Assembly (NCBI GenBank): GCA_017630195.1
Contig: JAGBVS010000186.1
Coordinates: 1 to 45,846, forward strand
Source of the DNA: Bacteroidales bacterium
Lineage (GTDB): Bacteria > Bacteroidota > Bacteroidia > Bacteroidales > F082
Length of the DNA stretch: 45,846 nucleotides
Direction: 5' to 3'
The number at the start of each line of letters is the position of its first letter. The first letter of the stretch is position 1. The notes below the pieces were generated by a model. That model had not been told where the DNA came from and made no database searches. It worked only from the letters and a program-made list of their open reading frames with translations. Below are positions 27,601 through 33,011 of the stretch, in pieces. The position numbers and the translations under genes were made by a program.

Positions 27601-27755
27601 GCATCACTAACGCATTAGGTCAAACAATCTATGATAGCGAAGTCGATTCAGATAACGAAATCATCGATATGACTCAATATGAAGGCGGTGTTTATATGGT
27701 ACGCATCGTAACAGAAAACGGAGTAGCAGTAGAACGTGTTACTGTCGTTAAATAA
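18657..27755 (+). CDS. Giant multidomain cleaved-adhesin/FN3/GLUG surface protein, T9SS
   Basis: The 3032-residue product is the dominant gene here. Order (approximate): signal peptide 1-22; jelly-roll-like region 25-200; fibronectin III 203-293; GLUG-type beta-helical repeats 300-660 with recurring GG[IV]I motifs; an ASPM/Hydin-like Ig domain 700-790; more Ig/FN3-like parts; a carboxypeptidase-regulatory-like domain about 1360-1450; a three-copy 150-residue module at about 1482-1640, 2432-2585 and 2688-2840, each running from a YDNGEY/YDDGVN motif to TWMIR; a propeller-like region 1805-2000; a cleaved-adhesin (gingipain/HagA type) domain 2150-2330 starting SFEDGFEGWTT; and a sorting domain from YPNPTKDKLNI. 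No catalytic triad was recognised, so adhesion is the likely role (inference). Codon use is strongly skewed (ACA, CAA, GCT, TCA), suggesting high expression. It has its own promoter and a strong terminator. Confidence 0.93.
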   Translation: MKRFLTFLMLLVLLAPQALRADELIIGEGTNTTYNAPFMNYYSNSWVEIIYPAEEIGGAGLITSISFHNASPGWTYQTTELKFYLGETSRDVMSGTADWTPLADLELVYKHENVAVGGEGGWHEFELDTPYLYEGKDNLVVVVAKKANSYSTMKWTFTHTPNTCLVRRSDYSPDDYANHPGTNTGYVTEYRSNIKMDFAPKTVECYKVLAINAESATKSTATISWTPSEGQTSWDVYATTGAAPDETTTPTATALTETTYTFTNLAPGVTNNLYVRGRNDNGVSKWKCVSVLTDPDFTGSGTEEDPYHIYSVNDLKLLADGMKAGFNTKGKHFIQMADIETVNFSIGTGAKYYFRGTYDGNGYTVDLNLYSTYNQGFFETVGNGAVIKNLTTTGKVETAYWQAAGIVGYVDLSAVAPVEGSQHVIIENCVNKANIKAGDNNAGGIISDFNSNGTDYLYIINCTNYGTITTVSSSSYAGGIGGRLQKDAIVKNCANYGEINAQSYAGGVIAYPRTNVHILDCFNAANVNGTGERLGGISGYSSGGCIYNSYNIGKVTGNNYMGGIIGRIKEANVTNAYNAGTVVSSSNNTETTGAVIGFTEGVTNINNVYYLEGVYGNAYGSTCNAETINNVVSFTQDAENLYEFELATAVNGTTNLVAALNSTETYGENEWFEDIYGNNKYYPTFNVGTPPGLEFQPAVLSMGYRPIGCAMHPETVKLTNTGTLPVEISLIELESNEFFNIVEIPELPLTLEGGKSIELEIVTSADASVSEGEITTNIAAMWDKQRSASLGQITATAYVPAAADVVATAEVISGMPFTKTQSNDGIYHNYELPGNNPNANDAVYELTITEDVLFNAEVLGQNTKVAVYPEDMYGQAYPSTDNSYTGPAVKDLADLNFFYFDQSQMITHPGGGFNGGDASCVPDDMEYLGANVQYPTYWLADDFSSENEIIINEMEFYGFQYNLTTESSFTGLYIQIYDGNPKEGGQVIWGNATDNLMSYTEWTGIYRVYSYQFDALGRPIMRIVASDLNIYLPAGEYWVAASLTATTPDASLPQGVWAIPVTEWGVNPAGNAIQKIETGEWIDYEDSGYNLGLSMLLREGTSNRQTVRASQNQEMAVASTELSSEVNATVGNRAGSTSTGGDSPIANMVMTPGKYYLVASSTSDEFTVNASVEAIPAPEKATLIYPTYQEKDVVAPAMLRWNLGKYATEYQLVLGTTFPPTEILVDWTSDLAKCYQVIDMFNNTNYFWQVNARNTTGETKGDIWAFTTTLNAPTKLEVAEPKLYPGEKAVLSWQAVEDRSHRGYNVYQDDVKINKGPVTGESYSVGGLAYNQDGYRFKVSAIYDEGESIFTNVVMAYMTGNGTVKGYTYEQDGVTPVPGTKVKFQGKDEYNNDVTATFTSDANGYYEGELYVGTYSAYTSKSGYQQAQASEIVVVYNEVTEGVNFSINELYYPVFQVAAEEVDDSNVNVVWSWNAIEEEVPAYEGWISYDNGEYASSIGTGQAAPCYWAVSFPNTELYERSTLSKVAVFDAGASYAGTYTANIYVGGTTAPETLVSSESVQLTGTGEMVEFDLSTPVTLDGTQPLWITFYTADVTYPAAGCTYVGDSNSDWISLDGQVWEHAASDYNLNYTWMIRGLLIDAQGQRVALSHENHKMEFKGGVSTGTFVADATAQAKSVGLPTYEAQAAEMTRALQSYKVYRYDYFSGEYTAETVELLASDIIDTAYIDAQWGSVENGVYKWGVAAVYEGNRKSMVNEAKPFAPEAGFVARDNESIQYNGEIVKGNLDATMVRGDLAYANVAYALNVPAGYVGFDLDNPLGATVISTSTVNRGGEYYDGTFYGYSSDNYFHKIDPVTGSVIESNAVGTIMTEMAYDYSRNTMYGIASGVLYTINLEDGSATQVGDLGQTVMAFGINLQGEAYGVVISTGDFYAIDLDAATATLVGSTGKGCNYVQCGGFNHYDGTFYWFQCYDTSDMSLYTIDLTTGAASLVAANVGEVTSWFVPYEAEANQYVGEVYPFQAANESPIIWSNMIDKDMTTEVDIAITTNSNDTAEGTIVSFVNVSEPEMGYDYEIVLDETGLYTIEDFRKGSYQLTVMKAGYTSNATGEIIDIWSATTIECQLEEIIAAVNSLYVSPTGWAMWKNHIGFMGDEFAYSFEDGFEGWTTIDADGDGHIWYHSSESYLHGANPRPSHSGTGHITSESYCFIQYELTPDNYVIIPEKVTVGSNSVFSFWASAQDAAWAAEHFGVAISTGDGTTAEEFTTIAEWDMTAKGNQKDAPRGSREDGYGTWYFYTVDLSDYVGQSIYVAIRHFNSYNQFFLCVDDVALTNGDPTRGTTSVKDFTVLLNGYEEAHVTTPYYQHENLVIGELYTTTIIANYEGSSSEPMSYTWTAVKCDNFEGPKEFTAEYENGSAVLNWELPTSAAKSAKDEEGVWMHYDNGEYYDGVGGPASFYWGIKLRAADVAQYAPAGLTKVAIYDRLSTTGNFHIYLGGDNAPGSLVHTQTYTLTSASDFVEFELTEAVAVDGTENVWVVFETNDGANFPASCTQDTGDADGRWISVDGTTWQDVASLGLYDTWMIRAFLGEAENPGNELACLGAMLYRDGELLTPEPIVTTQFVDVLPEVGEYEYSLRVVYDGVKDSTYYAMSCPETVTLVRPCDAPTALYGVQATENGQTGVSLVWPYSEPVAEWLYYDDGVNVDGIGGPSEFMWGIMFPSESIGGYDGNYLTKVSLYDYAQSSGDINIYYGGTSAPATLVHTQTYTSVGSKSFVEFDLTSALPIDITQNIWVVFTTVQGTNYPASCSADCGDPNSRWISMDGVVWEDIQAYGLSDTWMIRAFVTNSAKGEVSQLTPITDYEYTAGEGEFKANGKADGKVRSTDFEHYNIYRGSSADNFTLIGESNEGKYFDAVETGTYYYQVTAVYDVDGEECESAPATAYDDETQNYVVVEVVSINENGVNGMMIYPNPTKDKLNINAEAMTRISITNALGQTIYDSEVDSDNEIIDMTQYEGGVYMVRIVTENGVAVERVTVVK

Positions 27756-27770
27756 TAAATAACTAACTTG

Positions 27771-27807
27771 TAGAGACGTCGCATCATAGTGGCGTCTCTA
27801 CTTTTTT
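27771..27807 (+). terminator. GAGACG-palindrome terminator between the adhesin and Omp28 C
   Basis: Arms TAGAGACG and CGTCTCTA surround a 14-base centre that can pair partly (TC/GG flank), followed by six T. The ATG of Omp28 C is only 12 bases past the T-run. The same GAGACG...CGTCTC palindrome recurs at 36284-36336 and 44254-44286. Confidence 0.85.
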
Positions 27808-27819
27808 AAATAATAGAAC

Positions 27820-29559
27820 ATGAAAAAATATTTATTATCACTTATCAGTGTACTTTTTTCTGTAGGACTCGTCAACGCTCAACAATATGTTGCGACTACA
27901 CCTACTAAGAAAAATGTAATTATTGAAGAATATACAGGCAACTATTGTACATATTGTCCAGATGGACACCGTATAGCTAACGAAATAGCAGCTAACAACC
28001 CAGGTAGAGTGTTCCCTCTTAATATCCACGCCGGCGGTTATGCTGCAACATCATATCCTAATATGACAACACCAGCAGGTAATGAATTTAATAATAACTT
28101 CGGCGTTTATAGCTATCCTACAGGTGTGGTTAACCGCGCTACCGGTCCTATAGGTAGAAACTTATGGGAAGAAAAATCTATCAACCAAATGCAACAAACA
28201 GCTATCGTTAATATAGCTGGCGACTATACCATCAATACAGCTTCACGTACAGCTCAGATTACTGTAGAAATTTATTATACCGATAATAGCAATACATCAA
28301 CAAACTATCTTAACATATTCATGTTACAAGATAATATCATAGGCTATCAAGCTGGTTCTAACTTGAACCCAACACAAATCGTTGATGGTCAATATTGCCA
28401 TAATCACGTCTTCCGTTCAACTATAACTCCAACATGGGGTGAAGCTATCACACCATCAACAGGTACTTTGATTACAAAAACATATACTTACACAATCCCT
28501 GAAACTATTGGTGACCCTAATGGCGTAGCGGTCGATCTCGATAATATTTATTTTGTTGCATTCTTGACAGATAAAAACGATAGCAACGGCGTTGTCCTCA
28601 ATGCTTGTGAATTAGGTGTTCCTTCTCCTGAAATGCATGTTATCGACTTATGCGAAGGCGAGAGCTACACAGAAAATGGTTTCAATTATGTCAACCCTGC
28701 TGCTGGTTATTATGAAGAAGTGATAGAAGGTAACAACGGACAAAATGCTTATTTGTTCCTCACAGTTTACCCAACTTACACACGTAATTTGTCAATGGAA
28801 ATCTGTGAAGGTGAGTCTTTCCACTATGGACCATTCCATTTCGACAATCCTGAAGCTGGCGTTCATACTCAAGAAAACGTCCTCCAAACAGTTGATGGCT
28901 GCGATAGTACTATAGTTATGACCTTGACAGTATTCCCTTCATATAACATTGAATATACAGCAGAAATTTGCGAAGGCGAAAGCTACAACGAACATGGCTT
29001 TAACCTCAATAATCTCGCTCCTGGCTTGTATAACAAAACTAAAGAATATGAAACAGAATACGACTGCGACAGTATCATTAACTTGGTGTTGACAGTGTTG
29101 GATTCACCTGAAGTTACTATAGCTGGTAACACACAAATTTATGCAGGCGAAAGCACAACATTGACAGCAAGTGGCGCTGATTCTTATGTTTGGTCAACAG
29201 GCGAAACATCAGCTTCTATAACAGTAGAACCATCTGAAACAACAAAATATTCTGTTGTCGGAACAAAGAATGGCTGCGATAATGAAGCTGAAGTTACAGT
29301 AAACGTAACTGTTGGTATTGATGAAAATTTAAACGTTAATACAAAATTGTATCCAAATCCAACAGATGGCGATATGAAGATTGAATGCAAAGGAATGAAA
29401 GAAATTTCAGTATTTATGCCAAACGGCCAATGCATGGAAAAACTTATCGTAAATGAAGATGTTTATACATTAGATATGAGCGAATATAAATCAGGAGTTT
29501 ATTATTTGAGAATAACAAATAATAACGGAACTCAAGTGTATAAAACAGTGAAGATGTAA
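27820..29559 (+). CDS. Omp28-like thioredoxin-fold protein with T9SS sorting domain (Omp28 C)
   Basis: The 579-residue product has a signal peptide (about 1-21) and an Omp28 domain with CTYC (Cys43, Cys46) and YPTGVVNR. In place of the EIMQDKYG module of its paralogues it carries three tandem CEGES units (about residues 277-427: LCEGESYTENGF, ICEGESFHYGPF, ICEGESYNEHGF), then the PKD/Ig-like unit with VWSTGETSAS and the sorting domain YPNPTDGDMKI. Its last 150 residues are close to Omp28 B, so the two have exchanged or inherited modules. There is no room for a normal promoter after the preceding terminator; expression is probably by read-through from the adhesin gene. Confidence 0.9.
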   Translation: MKKYLLSLISVLFSVGLVNAQQYVATTPTKKNVIIEEYTGNYCTYCPDGHRIANEIAANNPGRVFPLNIHAGGYAATSYPNMTTPAGNEFNNNFGVYSYPTGVVNRATGPIGRNLWEEKSINQMQQTAIVNIAGDYTINTASRTAQITVEIYYTDNSNTSTNYLNIFMLQDNIIGYQAGSNLNPTQIVDGQYCHNHVFRSTITPTWGEAITPSTGTLITKTYTYTIPETIGDPNGVAVDLDNIYFVAFLTDKNDSNGVVLNACELGVPSPEMHVIDLCEGESYTENGFNYVNPAAGYYEEVIEGNNGQNAYLFLTVYPTYTRNLSMEICEGESFHYGPFHFDNPEAGVHTQENVLQTVDGCDSTIVMTLTVFPSYNIEYTAEICEGESYNEHGFNLNNLAPGLYNKTKEYETEYDCDSIINLVLTVLDSPEVTIAGNTQIYAGESTTLTASGADSYVWSTGETSASITVEPSETTKYSVVGTKNGCDNEAEVTVNVTVGIDENLNVNTKLYPNPTDGDMKIECKGMKEISVFMPNGQCMEKLIVNEDVYTLDMSEYKSGVYYLRITNNNGTQVYKTVKM

Positions 29560-29577
29560 TCAGAAAGATTATAAGAT

Positions 29578-29617
29578 AAAAAGAACCCTGGAATTTGATT
29601 CTGGGGTTCTTTTTTTA
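29578..29617. terminator. Bidirectional terminator between Omp28 C and murB
   Basis: The arms AAAAAGAACCC and GGGTTCTTTTT lie around an imperfectly paired centre, with a T-run on the plus strand and an A-run that becomes a T-run on the minus strand. It serves both convergent genes. Confidence 0.8.
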
Positions 29618-29632
29618 TTAATGCTTGCCTTT

Positions 29633-30664
29633 TCAAACAATATTGACTTCTGGTTTTATTTCAACGCCGAATTCTTCTTTGACGCTACATTGTATCTTGT
29701 TCATGAGATTGAGAATCTCTTCTGGCTTGCCGCCTCCGTAATGAACAAGGACGAGCGCTTGTTTGTCCCACACACCGACATGATTTTCTCTGTAACCTTT
29801 CCATCCAGCTTTATCAATGAGCCAGCCAGCCGGAATTTTGACGCCATTATCATTAGGATATGAGGGCACTTCAGGATATGTTTCTTTGATGCTTTGATAC
29901 TTGTCTGCATCGATGATAGGATTTTGGAAGAAACTGCCGACGCTTCCAACGACGCCAACTTCTGGCAACTTCTCCGCACGTATCGTCTTAATAGCATTGG
30001 CTACATCAGAAAGAGTAGGGGATTCTATATTTTTTTTAACCAAATATTCTTTAATATTTCCGTATTCCAACTTCAATTCAGCGTCTTTTTTCAACTTAAA
30101 GTCGATGGCATAGATGAAATATTTCTTGTTCTCTTCTTTCTTGAAAATACTGTTACGATAAGCAAAATTACATTCTTCATTTTCAAAGATACGTTCTTCG
30201 CCGTTTTCAATGTTTATGGCATAAACTCTTGTGATGCAATCTTTCACTTCGCTGCCGTAAGCTCCGATATTTTGTACAGGAGCAGCACCTACGCTGCCTG
30301 GAATATCAACCAAATTCTCTAATCCGTAAAGATTGTTACTGACAGTAAAATCTACGAAATCTTTCCATGTTTCACCCGACATACATCTTGCTGTTAGGAA
30401 TTCAGGTTGTCCGTTGTCCGTTGATTGTTCGCATTCAACAAATGAAATTCCTTTTAGATTAGAATGTATAACTATTCCGTCAAAATATTCATCAGCAAAA
30501 AGAATGTTGCTGCCTCCTCCAAGGAAAAGTTTCTTCGATTCCTTAAAAGTCTTGTCGTCAATGAGTTTCTTTATATCATCTAAGGTGTTTATCTCGCAAA
30601 AATATTTTGCGATAACATTAAATCCCATTGTGTTTAAGCCTTGAAGAGAATGTTCTTTTTTCAT
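29633..30664 (-). CDS. murB: UDP-N-acetylenolpyruvoylglucosamine reductase MurB
   Basis: MurB reduces the enolpyruvyl group to make UDP-MurNAc in peptidoglycan synthesis, using FAD and NADPH. Visible features: NTMGFNV at the FAD-binding start, FLGGGSNILF, NLYGLENLVDIPGSVGAAPVQNIGAYGSEV, and the catalytic serine region VGSVGSFFQNP, giving the type I form with the extra insert around SFFQNP. I chose ATG 30664 (343 residues); a TTG six codons upstream is possible but overlaps a promoter-like box (minus-strand TAATTTTG, 30680-30687). The N-terminal FAD domain carries an unusual loop, EQSTDNGQPEFLTARC, partly encoded by a 7-bp tandem array at 30406-30426. Nearest neighbour is a divergent glycosyltransferase. 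Confidence 0.95.
   Translation of the reverse strand: MKKEHSLQGLNTMGFNVIAKYFCEINTLDDIKKLIDDKTFKESKKLFLGGGSNILFADEYFDGIVIHSNLKGISFVECEQSTDNGQPEFLTARCMSGETWKDFVDFTVSNNLYGLENLVDIPGSVGAAPVQNIGAYGSEVKDCITRVYAINIENGEERIFENEECNFAYRNSIFKKEENKKYFIYAIDFKLKKDAELKLEYGNIKEYLVKKNIESPTLSDVANAIKTIRAEKLPEVGVVGSVGSFFQNPIIDADKYQSIKETYPEVPSYPNDNGVKIPAGWLIDKAGWKGYRENHVGVWDKQALVLVHYGGGKPEEILNLMNKIQCSVKEEFGVEIKPEVNIV
30406..30426 (-). repeat. In-frame 7-bp array (GTTGTCC) inside murB
   Basis: Plus-strand units are gttgtcc, gttgtcc, gttgatt. On the coding strand they give the STDNGQ loop. The same heptamer family, gttgacc-gttgtcc-gttgaca, occurs at 39699-39719 outside any gene. GTTGTCC is stop-free in all six frames. 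Confidence 0.6.
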
Positions 30665-30750
30665 GAATATATTTTTTTTCAAAATTAAGTTTTTTTTGTG
30701 AAATCAAGACATAAAAGAAGTAATTTTATAAACTCAAAAAAGATATAAAA

Positions 30751-31866
30751 TTGAAACGTGTTATAGTATCGGTTATCAACGACTTGGTTACAGACCAAAG
30801 AGTCAACAAGTCGTGTCTGACACTTCAGAAGGCAGGATTTGAAGTGTTGCTGGTTGGTCGTAAACAAAGAAAAAGTCCTGAAATGGATATTCGTCCTTAT
30901 CGTTCTCATCGAATGAAACTTATTTTTGAAAAAGGTCCATTGTTTTATGCAGAATATAATATCAGATTGTTTTTCTTTTTGATGTTTCATCGTGCCGACT
31001 GTTTCTTGTCGAACGACTTAGATACATTGTTGCCTTCTTTTTTAGTTTCTAAAATAAAGAGAAAGAAACTCATTTACGACAGCCACGAATATTTTACAGA
31101 AGTCCCGGAACTTGTCAGCCGTCCCAAAGTGCAGAAAGTCTGGCGTATGATTGAAGAGTTTATTCTGCCCAAGATGAAGGAAATGATAACTGTAAATGAA
31201 TCTATTGCGAATTTATTCAGAGAGAAATACGGCATTAAAGTTCATGTGATTAGGAATATTCCAATGCGTAAGATGTTGCCGGAACCAGCATCACGTGAGA
31301 AATTGAATCTTCCGGATGACAAGCATATTCTTATACTACAAGGTTCTGGAATCAATATTCACAGAGGCTCGGAAGAACTCGTCGATGCGATGCAATATCT
31401 CGACAATTGCCTGTTATTAATAATAGGTGGCGGTGATGTCTTGCCAATTTTGAAGAAAAAAGTGGAAGAAAATCATTGGGACGACAGAGTGCGTTTTTAT
31501 CCGAGAATGCCATATAAAGACATGATGGCGATAACACGCTTGGCAGAAATAGGCTTCACTCTCGACAAAGCCAACAATTTGAACTATCTTTTCAGCCTCC
31601 CTAATAAATTGTTCGACTACATACAAGCCAATGTGCCTGTTGTTGCTTCTCATCTTCCTGAAATAGAAAGAATTATAAAAGATTATAATATCGGCACCTT
31701 CGTCGATGACCATAATCCTCGTCATATAGCAGAAAAAATAAAAGAAGTTCTTTCTGATGAAAATACTTTGAAAACTTGGAAAAATAATCTTAACTTCGCA
31801 GCTCAAGAGTTATGTTGGGAAAACGAAGAAAAAACTTTGATTGAAATATATGAGCAATACATCTGA
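30751..31866 (+). CDS. Glycosyltransferase, GT4-type
   Basis: The 371-residue cytoplasmic or peripheral GT-B enzyme has an N-terminal acceptor half with LIYDSHEYFTEVPEL and a C-terminal nucleotide-sugar half with ILQGSGINIHRGSEELVDAM, LLIIGGGDVLP and a GT4-like acidic segment ending LPNKLFDYIQANVPVVAS. It probably transfers a sugar during LPS, capsule or S-layer glycan synthesis; substrate unknown. Translation begins at TTG (30751): no in-frame ATG lies nearby, and MKRVIVSVINDLVTDQRV is a natural N-terminus. The next glycosyltransferase starts inside its last codons (17-base overlap), so the two are translationally coupled. Confidence 0.85.
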   Translation: MKRVIVSVINDLVTDQRVNKSCLTLQKAGFEVLLVGRKQRKSPEMDIRPYRSHRMKLIFEKGPLFYAEYNIRLFFFLMFHRADCFLSNDLDTLLPSFLVSKIKRKKLIYDSHEYFTEVPELVSRPKVQKVWRMIEEFILPKMKEMITVNESIANLFREKYGIKVHVIRNIPMRKMLPEPASREKLNLPDDKHILILQGSGINIHRGSEELVDAMQYLDNCLLLIIGGGDVLPILKKKVEENHWDDRVRFYPRMPYKDMMAITRLAEIGFTLDKANNLNYLFSLPNKLFDYIQANVPVVASHLPEIERIIKDYNIGTFVDDHNPRHIAEKIKEVLSDENTLKTWKNNLNFAAQELCWENEEKTLIEIYEQYI

Positions 31867-32980
31867 TAAACATTTACATATCGTCAGTTTCGATATTCCT
31901 TATCCAGCCAATTACGGCGGTGTTATTGATGTCTTCTTTAGAATCAAAGCGCTGTCAGAACGAGGTGTTAAAATTCATTTGCATTGTTTTGAATACGGAC
32001 GAGAACACTCGGAATATCTCGAAAGTTTCTGTTATTCTGTAAATTATTATAAAAGAGAAACGAAATTAAGCAAGATATTCAGCCCTTTGCCATATATCGT
32101 CTGTTCTCGCGATTCTGAAGAACTACTCAATAATCTCAAAAAAGATAATTATCCTATTTTGCTCGAGGGATTGCATTGCTGTAAACTTCTCACTTGCAAC
32201 GATTTGAAAGGTAGAAATATAATCGTCAGAGCGCATAATGTTGAGCATGAATATTATGAACATTTGGCGAAGGCAGAAGTCGATTCCAAGAAGAAAATAT
32301 ATCTGAAGCAAGAAGTTGACAAACTCAGAAATTTTGAATGTGTCTTGAATAAAGCGAATGCAATTCTGGCGATTTCGCAGAAAGACTATGAATATTTTTC
32401 CGAGAAGTATAAGAATGTTTATAAGGTGACAGCTTACAATGCTTATACAGAAGTTGATATTCTTGAAGGCAGCAGCGATTACGTTTTATATCATGGCAAT
32501 CTGTCGGTTGCTGAGAATTATCGAGCTGCTGAGATTTTAGTTGAAACATTTGAGAAATTTAATGTCAAGCTAAAAATAGCCGGCATGAATCCGCCTCCTC
32601 ATATCGTAAAACTCATTGAAGATATTCCTAATATTGAACTTATCGATAGTCCTAACGATCAGGTTTTGTTTGATTTGATTCGTCATGCACATATAAATAT
32701 TCTTGTTACGGAACAGGCTACGGGTCTTAAATTAAAATTGTTGAATACACTCTTCAACGGCCGATTCTGTTTAGTTAACGACAAGATGGTTGAAGGCTTG
32801 GATGTCAACGGTTTGTGTTATATTGTGAACGATTCCAATGCTATACGATTCGCTGTCAGTGAGTTGATGCCTCGTTCTTTTGACAAGCATCAGATTGAAC
32901 GCCGAAGAAAGAATATGAAGAATTTCTACAATATCGAAGAGGCTACAGATTTGTTGATGAAGCTGATAACAGAAAATTGA
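31850..32980 (+). CDS. Glycosyltransferase family protein
   Basis: The 376-residue product from ATG 31850 has a GT-B-like layout: IVSFDIPYPANYGGVIDVFFR at the N-terminus, RAHNVEHEYYEHLA in the middle (a motif of GT4-like enzymes), and a C-terminal half with VLYHGNLSVAENYRAAEIL and ILVTEQATGLKLKLLNTLFNGRFCLVN. It likely works with the upstream enzyme on the same glycan (inference from overlap). Its final codons and stop run into a degenerate 7-bp-period stretch (32972-33013) that continues to the start of the methyltransferase gene. Confidence 0.8.
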   Translation: MSNTSDKHLHIVSFDIPYPANYGGVIDVFFRIKALSERGVKIHLHCFEYGREHSEYLESFCYSVNYYKRETKLSKIFSPLPYIVCSRDSEELLNNLKKDNYPILLEGLHCCKLLTCNDLKGRNIIVRAHNVEHEYYEHLAKAEVDSKKKIYLKQEVDKLRNFECVLNKANAILAISQKDYEYFSEKYKNVYKVTAYNAYTEVDILEGSSDYVLYHGNLSVAENYRAAEILVETFEKFNVKLKIAGMNPPPHIVKLIEDIPNIELIDSPNDQVLFDLIRHAHINILVTEQATGLKLKLLNTLFNGRFCLVNDKMVEGLDVNGLCYIVNDSNAIRFAVSELMPRSFDKHQIERRRKNMKNFYNIEEATDLLMKLITEN

Positions 32981-33011
32981 AAATTGTTGTGAACTGTGAG
33001 CATTATGAATC

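Noticed and set aside
18657..27755. Giant gene considered as a gingipain-type protease
   Set aside because: Only adhesin-type and Ig/FN3/GLUG-type domains are visible; I found no cysteine-protease catalytic motif.
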